From: Glaciecola flavus
Lineage (GTDB): Bacteria > Pseudomonadota > Gammaproteobacteria > Enterobacterales > Alteromonadaceae
DNA: 64,000 nt
NCBI RefSeq assembly: GCF_042646125.1
Contig: NZ_JBHRSW010000004.1
Location: 1-64,000, forward strand
Reading direction: 5' to 3'
The notes beneath the pieces are model-generated. The model was given only the letters and a program-made list of their open reading frames with translations, was not told where the DNA came from and made no database searches. Of this stretch, positions 52,183 to 62,094 are shown one piece after another. The position numbers and the translations under genes are program-made. Positions within the stretch are counted from its first letter, which is position 1. The number at the start of each line of letters is the position of its first letter.

Positions 52183-54339
52183 TTAATTATTCGGCGGTAA
52201 GTGATGATCGACTCGTCTACCAAAAGGAATGGGAATTTCTTTTAATGTTTCAGGTCTAGGCATTTCAGCAGCCCATTCCCAATATCTTGCTTTTAATTGT
52301 GCCGCGACCTCAGGATAGTCGTCGATGTAGTTGACACTTTCCGGTTCAACTAAAGTCATATCAAATAAATATTCTCTTTTAATACCAGCTTGCATATATT
52401 TCCAGTTTCCTTGACGAACGGCTCGTTGATAATAGAAACGCCAGAATAGTGGGCGTTGCATAAAAGCTTGTGTAACGTCTTCACCAGTCACAAGAGGTAC
52501 TAGATCCATTCCATCAAGGTCTTCCAAAGATTCAACGCCTCCTGCCTTAAGCAATGTATAAGCCGCATCTAACGAGGACACAGGTGTGTGGATAACTTGG
52601 CCACCTCTAATTTTGTCGGGCCAGTGCATAATATAAGGTACACGTAGCGCCCCTTCAGTAAGCATACCTTTTTCGCCTGTGAAGGGAGTGTTTACGGAGC
52701 CATTCCAAGTACCGCCTTTTGTAATGGGCGTATCCTCAGGAATTGTGCCAATAGGAGCACCATTGTCACTGATAAAAAATATTAAAGTATTGTCCAATAT
52801 GTTATAGTTTTCTAGTTTATCTAATACTCGACCCACCCCATCGTCAAGGGCTGCCATCATAGCCAATGCGTAACGTCTACGCTCAGGCATGTCACCTGGG
52901 AATTGGTCAAGATATTTTTGAGTAGCTTCAAGTGGGACGTGTGGCGCATAGTGAGATATGTATAGAAAAAATGGATTTCTCCAGTGCTTGTCAATTAACG
53001 TTAAAGAAGCGTCACTAACTAAATCTACTCTGAATTCTCTATTGCGGTACGTTTCGACTGGAATTGAATTTCCATTTTCGTTAAATGTTCTTAAAAAAGA
53101 GCCTGTGTAACCTGCGAATACGTCATCAAATCCACGCTTGTGAGGAAAATAACGTTGCCTCACCTCTTGTGGTACCCTCCCTACTCTAAATGGCGTAATA
53201 CTCGGATAGAAAGTTTGTCCCCATTCCACAGAGTTACCCATTATTTCCAAGTGCCACTTCCCAGCCATACCTGTTTTGTAGCCCTGAGCTTTGAGTCGAT
53301 CAGCAAGTGTATGTACCTCGAGCGTCAAAGGTATATGTCGATTTTCATCTAAACGAAATCTGTTTTGGTAGATGCCAGTTAGCATCGCCGCGCGTGAAGG
53401 TGAGCATTGAGGTGCGGTTACATAGCCATTGGTAAATCGAGCACCGTTAATCGCCAAGCGGTCAATATTAGGGGTTTTTATATCTTCTTGCGATTGTTGA
53501 ACTCCCAGATCTGCATAACCCTGATCATCGGTGAAAAAAACAATAATATTCGGCCGAACCACTTCCTCAGCTTTGGGTAAAATAGAAGGCAAGCTAAATC
53601 GTCCAGAGTGCACCAAACGCTGTTTATTTTGTCCGTATCTCGCTACTGCATTTACTAGTAGTTTTTTGCCGCCGTATTGTCTGATAATTTCATTGGGTAT
53701 TTGGGTTCTAAATCGATGCTTTCCGCGAACAGTGTTACAGCGTTCCTCTATCACACCACCGTTTATCGTGCTTGTTGTTACATCAGACATTACAGGCTCC
53801 ACAGAGCCGTTATCACTCAGAACTGAAAACTCTAAACTAACTGGATCAACCACATCTGTTTGACAAGCCCATCCCATGACAAAGTAAGCACCATTGACCT
53901 CTACAATACCATCTGTAACTCCGCGCAATCGAGTTTTTGGGAAGTCTGGAAAGAAACTATCTACATTACCTAAACGCCTTTTTACACCATCTTGTTCGTG
54001 CACAATGAATGCTTGTTTGCCAGCATATTGAAACAAAGTATCTTGATCCACTGTCATAAAGAATCCGTGGTTTCCGGTGCTATCACACAAATTTTTTACA
54101 GAATCGAATGTGCGCTCATTCGCATGTATTGCCTGGACAAAAGTAGCTGTTTCTATGGCATCACCTGCGTACAAAGAAACTTTTATTGGATCTTTGTTAG
54201 ACTTCAAGCATGCCCAACCCGAAAATGATAGCGATTGATGATTTCCTTTTGCAGCTTGAGCATGACCACGTAGCTGCTGTGCTTGAGTTTGAAGTGATAA
54301 CAGCAAACACAAACTTAATGTGAGTAATGAATACTTCAT
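52183..54339 (-). CDS. Secreted sulfatase with two N-terminal WAC modules
   Basis: The product is 718 residues. The signal peptide (MKYSLLTLSLCLLLSLQTQA) is followed by two related modules of about 100 residues (about 25-135 and 138-250), each with GWAC, a second Cys and H(G/R)F, likely a disulfide-bonded beta-sandwich for substrate or surface binding. The sulfatase domain starts at about 262 (NIIVFFTDDQGYADLG) with the formylglycine signature CSPSRAAMLTG at about 309. It needs a formylglycine-generating or anaerobic maturase encoded elsewhere. It likely removes sulfate from marine polysaccharides in the periplasm or outside. It is a lone gene flanked by purine genes, without a SusCD or other glycan locus. 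Confidence 0.88.
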   Translation of the reverse strand: MKYSLLTLSLCLLLSLQTQAQQLRGHAQAAKGNHQSLSFSGWACLKSNKDPIKVSLYAGDAIETATFVQAIHANERTFDSVKNLCDSTGNHGFFMTVDQDTLFQYAGKQAFIVHEQDGVKRRLGNVDSFFPDFPKTRLRGVTDGIVEVNGAYFVMGWACQTDVVDPVSLEFSVLSDNGSVEPVMSDVTTSTINGGVIEERCNTVRGKHRFRTQIPNEIIRQYGGKKLLVNAVARYGQNKQRLVHSGRFSLPSILPKAEEVVRPNIIVFFTDDQGYADLGVQQSQEDIKTPNIDRLAINGARFTNGYVTAPQCSPSRAAMLTGIYQNRFRLDENRHIPLTLEVHTLADRLKAQGYKTGMAGKWHLEIMGNSVEWGQTFYPSITPFRVGRVPQEVRQRYFPHKRGFDDVFAGYTGSFLRTFNENGNSIPVETYRNREFRVDLVSDASLTLIDKHWRNPFFLYISHYAPHVPLEATQKYLDQFPGDMPERRRYALAMMAALDDGVGRVLDKLENYNILDNTLIFFISDNGAPIGTIPEDTPITKGGTWNGSVNTPFTGEKGMLTEGALRVPYIMHWPDKIRGGQVIHTPVSSLDAAYTLLKAGGVESLEDLDGMDLVPLVTGEDVTQAFMQRPLFWRFYYQRAVRQGNWKYMQAGIKREYLFDMTLVEPESVNYIDDYPEVAAQLKARYWEWAAEMPRPETLKEIPIPFGRRVDHHLPPNN

Positions 54340-54685
54340 GTGTTTTTTAAATTTTCCATCAAATGTTGGTATTTTGGGGTCAGAGACTTATTCCAGCTAA
54401 GAAAAAAGTAAACGCACTTAACTTCAGTTCGGTATATGAGTAAGCAGTAGCATTATTCTGAACCTTAGAGATATCAAGGGCTGGTTTGTCTTTTTGAGCG
54501 TAAACTTTCTCAAAATTATTGTATTCAGCCCATGAATTTTTTGTCACTGTATCTCAATATATTTCTAATAGACATTTTCAGAGTAAATATCACGCCACAT
54601 CACAGTCGTTTCAAAAGTGAAGCCTCTCGCGAACATGTTCCTAACAATCATAACGTGGCTTGTGCGAATAGGACAACTTTAATAT
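54340..54685. other. Intergenic region upstream of the sulfatase, no gene seen
   Basis: These 346 bases are AT-rich and lie between the end of puuE and the start of the sulfatase, both on the minus strand. Any promoter of the sulfatase must be here. I see no RNA gene, convincing promoter or strong hairpin. Confidence 0.5.
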
Positions 54686-55609
54686 TTAACGATAAGGAAA
54701 GTGTTTTAACCAGTGTTTAGCGATATTCTCACGTGTGCAGCACCACACATCATCGAATTCACTGACGTAATCTAAGAATCGTCGAAGTGCCATAATCCTA
54801 CCCGGACGGCCAATGATTCGGCAATGCAAACCGATAGACAACATCTTAGGTGAACTGCCACCTTCGATTCTAAGCATGTCAAAGGCATCTTTTAAATATT
54901 GAAAAAACTGTTCGCCGCTGTTAAAACCTTGAGGTGTAGCAAAGCGCATATCATTGGTATCGAGGGTGTACGGCACCATCAGAAGCGGTTTTTGGTAATG
55001 CGTATCGTAGTATGGAAGATCGTCTGCGTAGGAGTCAGCACAATATAAAATATCATCTCGTTCGGCAATGAGCTGTAAGGTATTTGGACTTGTTCTTCCC
55101 GTATACCAGCCGACAGGTTTTTCGCCGGTCAGGGTTTTGTGTAAGGTAATGGCTTCATCAATTTGTTGCCGCTCGGTTTCGATATCCATGCCTTGATAGT
55201 GGATCCAACGCATCGCATGACTGGCAATTTCCCAATTGGCTGCTTGCATGGCAGCTACTGCTTCGGGGTGTCTAGCCATCGCCATTGTCACACCAAATAC
55301 CGTTACTGGAATATTGTATGAAGTGAACAAGCGGTGCAAACGCCAAAAACCTGCCCGACTTCCATACTCATATATAGATTCCATACTCAAATGGCGGTCT
55401 TGATATGCTTGCGCGCCTACAATTTCCGATAAGAAAATTTCAGACTGTTTGTCACCGTGAAGAACGCAGTTTTCTCCCCCTTCTTCGTAATTGATAACAA
55501 ACTGAACGGCAACTTTTGCATTGTTAGGCCACTTTGGATGAGGTGGATGTTGACCATACCCAATCAGGTCTCGTGGGTAGTCAAGTGTATCGCTTTGTTG
55601 TTTACTCAC
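54686..55609 (-). CDS. puuE: Allantoinase PuuE (polysaccharide-deacetylase-like)
   Basis: The product is 307 residues, normal for PuuE. Family segments include YPRDLIGYGQHPPHPKWPNN, FVINYEEGGENCVLHGD, SHAMRWIHYQGM and GWYTGRTSPNT. It hydrolyses allantoin to allantoate and is unrelated to classical DAL1/AllB allantoinases. The start is GTG, with AAGGG 8 bases upstream. It follows the TetR gene by 14 bases and so forms an operon with it. It completes the pathway from the divergent xdh-ura operon; no allantoate-using genes are in view. Confidence 0.92.
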   Translation of the reverse strand: MSKQQSDTLDYPRDLIGYGQHPPHPKWPNNAKVAVQFVINYEEGGENCVLHGDKQSEIFLSEIVGAQAYQDRHLSMESIYEYGSRAGFWRLHRLFTSYNIPVTVFGVTMAMARHPEAVAAMQAANWEIASHAMRWIHYQGMDIETERQQIDEAITLHKTLTGEKPVGWYTGRTSPNTLQLIAERDDILYCADSYADDLPYYDTHYQKPLLMVPYTLDTNDMRFATPQGFNSGEQFFQYLKDAFDMLRIEGGSSPKMLSIGLHCRIIGRPGRIMALRRFLDYVSEFDDVWCCTRENIAKHWLKHFPYR

Positions 55610-55623
55610 TTATTTTACCCTTG

Positions 55624-56274
55624 TTACTTCAATAGTTGATATTCTTTGGGCACTTGCAGCCCACACCCTTGTAAAATCATATTCACTAAGTTTAATGTGG
55701 CTATTTTGTAATCGGCTTTTTTCATTGTGCTACCGCGCAGATTACTAATTTGGGTTGAAAAATCTGCGTAGTGCTGAGTACTCGCCCAAATGTGATACAA
55801 GAGATAGTGCGCGTCAATGGGGGGCATTTTTCCTTGTGCAACCCAAGCATCAATCACTGCCGTTCGACCATTCATCCACTCCCGATGCTCCTCTAAAAAG
55901 GAGCCTTGAAAGTTGGTCGCGCCATTGATGATCTCCATTGCAAACACCTTTGAGGCATACGGGCGCGTTCTCGACACTTCCATCTTTTCAGAAATATACT
56001 CTGCTAAGGTCTCGGCTGGATCATCATTTGCTGTGGCTTTGTCAAAACTTAAGTTCCAGATAGCCATGATTTGTTGAAGCACGGCCAAATATAATCCTTG
56101 TTTTGACTTAAAATAATAAAGTACATTGGTTTTTGGTAAACCCGCGGCATCCGCTATTTGCTGAACAGATGTACCTTTAAATCCATGTTTTGCAAACGCC
56201 CTTTCTGCCGCTTTTACAATCGTTGCTTTATTCTTGGCACCTATTCTGCCATCTAAAGCAGCTTTTATTGTCAT
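55624..56274 (-). CDS. RutR-like TetR-family regulator of purine genes
   Basis: The product is 216 residues from the ATG at 56274 (AAGGA upstream); the frame runs back 30 residues but those look non-coding. The N-terminal helix-turn-helix (TIVKAAERAFAKHGFKGTSV, IADAAGLPKTNVLYYFKSKQ) and the C-terminal helical domain (VFAMEIINGATNF, WVAQGKMPPIDAHYLLYHIW) resemble RutR, which binds uracil in E. coli. It lies upstream of puuE and divergent from xdhA; RutR-type palindromes at 56509-56524 and 50321-50336 are its likely operators. The ligand here could be a purine or uracil. Confidence 0.88.
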   Translation of the reverse strand: MTIKAALDGRIGAKNKATIVKAAERAFAKHGFKGTSVQQIADAAGLPKTNVLYYFKSKQGLYLAVLQQIMAIWNLSFDKATANDDPAETLAEYISEKMEVSRTRPYASKVFAMEIINGATNFQGSFLEEHREWMNGRTAVIDAWVAQGKMPPIDAHYLLYHIWASTQHYADFSTQISNLRGSTMKKADYKIATLNLVNMILQGCGLQVPKEYQLLK

Positions 56275-56590
56275 TCTATATTTTTTCCTTTTAGAAACAC
56301 CGACGTGTAATAACTGGGTGCAAGTATAAACTTTCTTGCCCTTGTTTGATGCAGCATAAGACAATCATTGCGAAAATTCAAAACCCAACACCTATTTCAA
56401 TAAACTCTATAAGCCTTTACTTGTCAGGGGCGACTTGAGAGTGATGAATATTTTACAAACTTTACTAAGCTTAGGTATACAAATTGCTACAAACCACTAT
56501 AATATTTTTTGACCATTTGGTCTGTTTTTACAATCAAAACACATATATAGTATAGCGTAAACCTTACCATGAAATTTAAGAGACTGCTCG
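56275..56590. promoter_or_regulatory. Divergent control region, tetR-puuE / xdh operon
   Basis: No gene in 316 bases. The region carries the RutR-type palindrome (56509-56524) and AT-rich promoter-like sequence between the divergent tetR-puuE and xdhA transcripts. I see no riboswitch. Confidence 0.6.
56509..56524. promoter_or_regulatory. RutR-like operator 2
   Basis: TTGACCATTTGGTCTG matches 12 of 14 defined bases of TTGACCAnnTGGTCAA; the left half is perfect. It lies 67 bases before the xdhA start in the shared promoter region of xdhA and the tetR gene. Confidence 0.75.
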
Positions 56591-58042
56591 GTGATTGAAT
56601 TTTTATTAAACAATGAGCACGTGTCCATCGAGCACGCGCGCGCAGATTTAACCGTTTTAAACTACTTGCGAGAACATCGCAAGATGCACGGTACAAAAGA
56701 AGGGTGTGCATCGGGAGATTGCGGCGCATGTACTGTCGTCGTTGCCGAGCCCAAGCCGGATAATACATTGACTTATTATTCACTCAATAGTTGCGTTACT
56801 TTTTTATCTGCTATCCATGGTAAACAGTTAATAACCGTTGAACATCTCGGCACCACCAAAAATATGCACCCCGTGCAACAGGCCATGGTTGATAAGCACG
56901 GTTCTCAATGCGGCTTTTGTACACCCGGTTTCATTATGTCGATGTTTGCGTTATATCACCAAACCGAAACCAATAGGACGCTTGAGCGTCATGAAATAAA
57001 CACTGCATTATCTGGCAACCTCTGCAGGTGTACTGGGTATAAACCGATTATCAATGCGGCAATGGAAGCTTGTGGTCAAATTCCCAATGACCAATTTACT
57101 GCGCAAACATCAGCCACTGTGAAGCGTTTGCAAGCAATACGCGCCAAATCCTCAGGGGGTACTGAAAAGCTCTTACTGCCGAATACACGACAAGCCTTGC
57201 AACAAGCAATACAGGCAAATCCTCAAGCAAAATTGGTGGCTGGTAGCACGGATTTAGCCCTCGAACACACGCAACAACTCAAGCCTCTTGATACCTTGAT
57301 AAGCCTATCTCACTTACCAAGTTTATCTCGCATTGAGGTGACGGATGACAAGTTAATTATCGGCTCAGCATGTTCTCTAAGTCGAGTGCAAGGTTCGCTA
57401 ATTGAGTATTTCCCTTCGCTTAACGAAATTATCGAACGCTTTGCGTCACTGCCAATCCGAAATCAAGCAACCTTAGGAGGCAATATTGCCAACGCCTCGC
57501 CAATCGGTGATATGCCACCGGTATTACTTGCACTCAATGCTACGGTAGTAGTCGACAACGGAAAGGCGTATCGAGCGATAGCGATTGATGAATTTTTTAC
57601 CGGCTACAGACAAACTAAGCTAGCACCGGACGAATGGATAGACTCCATTCAAATCCCCTTACCCACGCTATCTCAAATGGTTAAAGTTTACAAAGTGTCA
57701 AAACGATTTGAAGACGATATTTCCGCGGTCTGTGCGGCCTTTTCTATTTGTTTAGATAGCAAGGGTTGTGTTCTCGAACTGAGTACAGGTTTTGGTGGCG
57801 TAGCAGCTACGCCAGTTCAGTGCTCTCATTTAAAGGAAGCGCTTGTCGGCAAACTATGGGCAAATAAACAAGTATTAGATGAGACAAAGAGCATTCTCGA
57901 AAACGCATTTACGCCCATAGATGACGTGCGTGCAAGCGCGCAGTACAGAACAACAGTGGTAGCAAATCTATGGCATCGTTTCTGGCTAGAAACCAATCAC
58001 GCCACACAAGCAATTGAAACAAGAGTCATAAACCATGCGTAA
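56591..58042 (+). CDS. xdhA: Xanthine dehydrogenase small subunit (2Fe-2S/FAD)
   Basis: The product is 483 residues with a GTG start. Plant-type 2Fe-2S ligands lie at about 38-50 (GCASGDCGACTVV), the second cluster at about 107-145 (SQCGFCTPGFIMSM, GNLCRCTGYKPI), and the FAD-binding domain at about 190-350 (LVAGSTDLALE, TLGGNIANASPIGDMPP). It passes electrons from the molybdenum subunit to NAD. Its end overlaps xdhB by 8 bases. It is the first gene of the purine-degradation operon. Confidence 0.95.
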   Translation: MIEFLLNNEHVSIEHARADLTVLNYLREHRKMHGTKEGCASGDCGACTVVVAEPKPDNTLTYYSLNSCVTFLSAIHGKQLITVEHLGTTKNMHPVQQAMVDKHGSQCGFCTPGFIMSMFALYHQTETNRTLERHEINTALSGNLCRCTGYKPIINAAMEACGQIPNDQFTAQTSATVKRLQAIRAKSSGGTEKLLLPNTRQALQQAIQANPQAKLVAGSTDLALEHTQQLKPLDTLISLSHLPSLSRIEVTDDKLIIGSACSLSRVQGSLIEYFPSLNEIIERFASLPIRNQATLGGNIANASPIGDMPPVLLALNATVVVDNGKAYRAIAIDEFFTGYRQTKLAPDEWIDSIQIPLPTLSQMVKVYKVSKRFEDDISAVCAAFSICLDSKGCVLELSTGFGGVAATPVQCSHLKEALVGKLWANKQVLDETKSILENAFTPIDDVRASAQYRTTVVANLWHRFWLETNHATQAIETRVINHA

Positions 58043-60383
58043 ATTACTTGAGCAAACAGGATCAACTCCAACAATCAAGCATGAGTCTCAAGAAGTAGGT
58101 AAAAGTACTCAACACGAAAGTGCGCAACGGCAGGTATGTGGCAGTGCTCGCTATGTTGATGATATGCCAGAGCCTGCGAACACAAAATATGCAGCGATTG
58201 GCATCAGCCGCGCAACGTGTGGAACTATATCCGCGATTAATCTCGAAAAAGTAAAGGCCAGCCTTGGCGTGATTGATGTTATTACCGCAAAAGATGTACC
58301 TGGGCATGTCGATATTGCCCCTGTATTCGATGGTGATCCTGTATTGGCTGATGGCGAAATCAAGTTTTCTGGTCAGGCGGTTTTTGCCGTCCTCGCAGAC
58401 TCGATGATTAACGCGCGGCGAGCTGCTCTGCTTGGTGACATTCAGCTCATCGAAACCACCCCTATACTTGATGTTGATACTGCACTAAGCCATTCTTCAT
58501 TTGTCCGTCCTACTCACGATATGATTGCCGGCAATGCAGGCCAAGCGTTAGCTGCAGCCGAAAACCGTATCAGTGGTCAACTTTCTGTGGGAGGACAAGA
58601 GCACGTCTATCTCGAGGGACAAGTGTCACTGGCCATCCCCGAAGAAGAAGACAGAATGCACATTTATACCTCCAGTCAGCACCCTAGCGAAGTACAAAAA
58701 CTCGTGGCAGAGGTGCTGGATGTCAAACTCAACAGAGTCGTTGTCGATATGCGTCGCATGGGCGGAGGGTTTGGAGGAAAAGAGACCCAAGCGGCACAAT
58801 GGGCCTGCATAGCCGCGCTTTTAGCTAGACGAAACAACTGCGCAGTCAAAATTCGTTTGCCTCGTCAATTGGATATGATCGCTACTGGAAAGCGTCATCC
58901 TTTTGAAAATGACTATGAAGTGGGTTTTGATGACAAAGGACGCATTCAATGTGCAAAAATTACAGTTAACGGAAACTGTGGGCATTCTGCTGATTTATCA
59001 GATGCAATTGTTGATCGCGCTATGTTCCACGCCGACAACGCATACTTTTTAGGTGAGAGCCACATTCAAGGGCACCGTCTCAAGACTAATATAGTTTCGC
59101 ACACCGCGTATCGAGGTTTTGGCGGTCCGCAGGGAATGATAATGGCCGAAGCTATCATGGACGCGATTGCACGAAAAACCGGTCAAGATCCGCTGACCAC
59201 CCGATTAAATAACCTTTACGACAATGCTGAAAGAAATACTACCCCTTATGGCATGAAGGTCGAGAACAACATACTCCCTGACATCCTCGAAAAGCTGAGC
59301 CAATCTAGCGAGTATTGGCAGCGCCGAGAAGCCATTACCACGTTCAATCAAGAAAACCCTATATTAAAAAAAGGCTTGGCACTGACCCCCGTAAAATTTG
59401 GTATTTCTTTTACCGCCAAACACCTCAATCAAGCAGGAGCACTGGTACACGTATATACGGATGGCAGCATTCAAGCTAACCATGGTGGCACCGAAATGGG
59501 TCAAGGGCTACATACAAAAATTGCACAAATCACAGCCAACGAATTTGGCGTTTCTATTGACGATGTAGAGGTCACCTCTACTCGTACTGACAAAGTACCC
59601 AATACTTCACCGACCGCTGCATCGAGCGGAACGGACCTAAACGGTAAAGCCGTACAAAATGCCTGCATTAAAATTAAACAAGCACTTGCTGAATTCTACG
59701 CTAGCCAATGTAAAGCAGAACCAACAGAGGTCGTATTCACAAACAATAAGGTATGTCTTGGTGAGCACAGCATCCCATTTGTTGAGCTTGTCCAACAAGC
59801 ATATATGAATAGAGTCTCTCTTTCTGCCAATGGGTTTTATAAGACACCAAAAATACATTACGACAGAAACACAGGAAAAGGTCGGCCTTTCTTTTACTTT
59901 GCCTATGGTGCATCTGTGTCTGAGGTCACGATTGATACCTTGAGCGGTGAGTACGCAGTAAATCGAGTTGACATTTTGCACGACGTCGGAGCGAGTATTA
60001 ACCCTGCCATTGACAAAGGACAAATAGAAGGTGGCTTTATTCAGGGTATGGGCTGGTTGACTAGCGAAGATTTACGCTGGAATGAAAAAGGCCATCTAAC
60101 AAGCAATAATCTTGCAACCTACAAAATACCAGCGATTGGCGATACCCCTGAAATATTCAATGTCGATTTGTACGATCGTCCAAATGCAGAAGACAGTATT
60201 TATCATTCGAAAGCAGTCGGTGAACCTCCTTTTATGTTGGCAATCTCGGTGTGGTGCGCAATCAAAGATGCCATTTCGAGCTTAAGTGACTACCAGATTG
60301 ATCCACAACTAGACACACCCGCGACGCCTGAACGTGTGTTACAAGCCGTAACCACAATCACTCAAGGGACGTCTAATGACTAG
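58035..60383 (+). CDS. xdhB: Xanthine dehydrogenase molybdenum subunit
   Basis: The product is 782 residues, usual for XdhB. Molybdopterin-binding and catalytic segments: GGQEHVYLEGQ, RMGGGFGGKETQA, HTAYRGFGGPQGM, HGGTEMGQGLHTK, TAASSGTDLNG and the C-terminal SKAVGEPPFML with the catalytic Glu. It oxidises hypoxanthine and xanthine to urate. It overlaps xdhA by 8 bases and xdhC by 8 bases, so the three are translationally coupled. Confidence 0.96.
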   Translation: MRKLLEQTGSTPTIKHESQEVGKSTQHESAQRQVCGSARYVDDMPEPANTKYAAIGISRATCGTISAINLEKVKASLGVIDVITAKDVPGHVDIAPVFDGDPVLADGEIKFSGQAVFAVLADSMINARRAALLGDIQLIETTPILDVDTALSHSSFVRPTHDMIAGNAGQALAAAENRISGQLSVGGQEHVYLEGQVSLAIPEEEDRMHIYTSSQHPSEVQKLVAEVLDVKLNRVVVDMRRMGGGFGGKETQAAQWACIAALLARRNNCAVKIRLPRQLDMIATGKRHPFENDYEVGFDDKGRIQCAKITVNGNCGHSADLSDAIVDRAMFHADNAYFLGESHIQGHRLKTNIVSHTAYRGFGGPQGMIMAEAIMDAIARKTGQDPLTTRLNNLYDNAERNTTPYGMKVENNILPDILEKLSQSSEYWQRREAITTFNQENPILKKGLALTPVKFGISFTAKHLNQAGALVHVYTDGSIQANHGGTEMGQGLHTKIAQITANEFGVSIDDVEVTSTRTDKVPNTSPTAASSGTDLNGKAVQNACIKIKQALAEFYASQCKAEPTEVVFTNNKVCLGEHSIPFVELVQQAYMNRVSLSANGFYKTPKIHYDRNTGKGRPFFYFAYGASVSEVTIDTLSGEYAVNRVDILHDVGASINPAIDKGQIEGGFIQGMGWLTSEDLRWNEKGHLTSNNLATYKIPAIGDTPEIFNVDLYDRPNAEDSIYHSKAVGEPPFMLAISVWCAIKDAISSLSDYQIDPQLDTPATPERVLQAVTTITQGTSND

Positions 60384-61257
60384 CATACGTCATCCTGCAC
60401 AAGCCGGCATACCAATCAATACTTGGTTTGAAGCACTTTATCGGTGTCAACAACAAGGGCAAGCTTATGTATTGATAACTGTGTTGCATACTGCAGGCTC
60501 TACGCCTCGCGAAGGCGGCACAAAAATGCTCATCACCGAGGCCTCTCAGTTTGATACAATTGGTGGCGGGCATTTAGAATATGAAGCCATCCAAGAAGCC
60601 CGTTCCTTGCTCGCCGACGGCACCATGACGCAAAAAATAGTGTCGTATCCTTTATCGAGTAAACTTGGGCAGTGTTGTGGTGGTGCGATGAAGCTCTTAT
60701 TTGAAGTTCACACTCAACATACCCAACATCTTGCTGTATTTGGTGCTGGCCATGTCGCGCAAGCACTTGTGCCAATATTGGCGCAGCTGCCCCTGCAAAT
60801 AAAGTGGATAGATAACCGCGAGGATTATTTCCAAGGCGACATGCATGCTGAGTACTTGCCGAACGTTAAGAAAATCTTCGATGACGATCCCTGTATCGAA
60901 ATGGAAAATTTACCCAAAAAAGCTTGGGCAGTGATCCTCACACACAACCATCAGTTAGACTATGATTTAGTAGAGACTGGAATTAAGCAAGGTAAATTGA
61001 GCTTTCTTGGCATGATTGGTTCAGAAACGAAAGCCAAACGCTTTAAATGTCGATTAGCTAATCGCGGTTATACACCCGAACAAATTAGTACGCTCGTCAG
61101 CCCTATCGGCTGCCGTGAAATCGCAGGCAAACGCCCTATCGAAGTCGCAGTATCAATCAGCGCACAACTGATCAAACAACTACAGCTCAAAGAGCAAACC
61201 TCAAATGAATCAGCCGAGCTTCCTAGCTTCAACGCCAGTCATGAGCAAACCGTATGA
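60376..61257 (+). CDS. xdhC: Xanthine dehydrogenase accessory protein
   Basis: The product is 293 residues. TAGSTPREGGTKMLI, FDTIGGGHLEYEA, LGQCCGGAMKLLFE and the Rossmann-like LAVFGAGHVAQALV are typical. It binds the molybdenum cofactor, aids its sulfuration and loads it into XdhB. It overlaps uraD by 4 bases. Confidence 0.95.
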   Translation: MTSIRHPAQAGIPINTWFEALYRCQQQGQAYVLITVLHTAGSTPREGGTKMLITEASQFDTIGGGHLEYEAIQEARSLLADGTMTQKIVSYPLSSKLGQCCGGAMKLLFEVHTQHTQHLAVFGAGHVAQALVPILAQLPLQIKWIDNREDYFQGDMHAEYLPNVKKIFDDDPCIEMENLPKKAWAVILTHNHQLDYDLVETGIKQGKLSFLGMIGSETKAKRFKCRLANRGYTPEQISTLVSPIGCREIAGKRPIEVAVSISAQLIKQLQLKEQTSNESAELPSFNASHEQTV

Positions 61258-61766
61258 CAATTGACGAATTAAATACACTGACGACAGTGGATGCCATTAA
61301 TTGGTTTATGCAAACATGTACCGCCTCCCGTTGGTGCCAATTAATGGTTAGCAACCGCCCCTACAACGATGCAAAACAATTAAAACAACAAGCCGCGCGT
61401 TGTTGGGGCGATATGCTAAAAAACGATTATCTTGAAGCTTTCAGCGGGCACCCGATGATTGGCGACATTAACAGTCTACGAAAAAAATTCGCCAATACCA
61501 AAGCACTGGCAGCCAATGAACAAAGCGGTACCCAAGTGGCAAGTGACGAGGTGTTACAGTGTTTGAAAGCACAAAATAAAGCATATTTGGATAAGCACGG
61601 CTTTATCTTTATTGTTTGTGCGACAGGGCTTTCGGCACAAACTATGTTGAGTATATTAGAACAACGCTTAGTAAACAGCACCGAAGCTGAATTGAAAACC
61701 GCCGCAGCCGAACAGTTAAAAATTACACTATTGCGCATAGACAAAGCCTTTGGAGAAACAGAATAG
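61254..61766 (+). CDS. uraD: OHCU decarboxylase
   Basis: The product is 170 residues with the family motif AFSGHPMIGDINSLR, including the catalytic His, and the helical core typical of the family (NKAYLDKHGFIFIVCATG). It turns 2-oxo-4-hydroxy-4-carboxy-5-ureidoimidazoline into S-allantoin. It overlaps xdhC by 4 bases and abuts uraH. Confidence 0.94.
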   Translation: MTIDELNTLTTVDAINWFMQTCTASRWCQLMVSNRPYNDAKQLKQQAARCWGDMLKNDYLEAFSGHPMIGDINSLRKKFANTKALAANEQSGTQVASDEVLQCLKAQNKAYLDKHGFIFIVCATGLSAQTMLSILEQRLVNSTEAELKTAAAEQLKITLLRIDKAFGETE

Positions 61767-62090
61767 ATGAACAGCTTATCAAGCCACGTACTGGATACAA
61801 CTTCAGGAAAGCCAGCAGCAGGCATGAAACTTTGCTTAACCACAGCAAGCGGCGATAGTATTGAAGCGGTGACTGATAACGATGGAAGATGCAAGCAATG
61901 GGGAGACGTGGAGTTTTCGGCGGGGATCTATACTTTGCGTTTTTACTGCAAAGAATATTTACTCGAGAAGCACGGCGAGAGCTTTTATCCCCATGTAGAC
62001 ATCGCGTTTGAAATACAAGAAAACGGCGGGCACTATCATGTCCCTCTGCTTATTTCACCATTCGGCTTTAGTAGTTATAGAGGCAGCTAA
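61767..62090 (+). CDS. uraH: 5-hydroxyisourate hydrolase (transthyretin-like)
   Basis: The product is 107 residues, typical. It has the signatures LSSHVLDTTSGKPAAGM near the N-terminus and the C-terminal FGFSSYRGS with the YRGS end that lines the active site, plus His in YHVPLLISPF. It hydrolyses the HIU released by PuuD to OHCU. It is directly adjacent to uraD with no gap. Confidence 0.95.
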   Translation: MNSLSSHVLDTTSGKPAAGMKLCLTTASGDSIEAVTDNDGRCKQWGDVEFSAGIYTLRFYCKEYLLEKHGESFYPHVDIAFEIQENGGHYHVPLLISPFGFSSYRGS

Positions 62091-62094
62091 CAGC

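Noticed and set aside
62008..62094. Upstream ATG for guaD
   Set aside because: It lies inside uraH and adds residues that do not match guanine deaminases.
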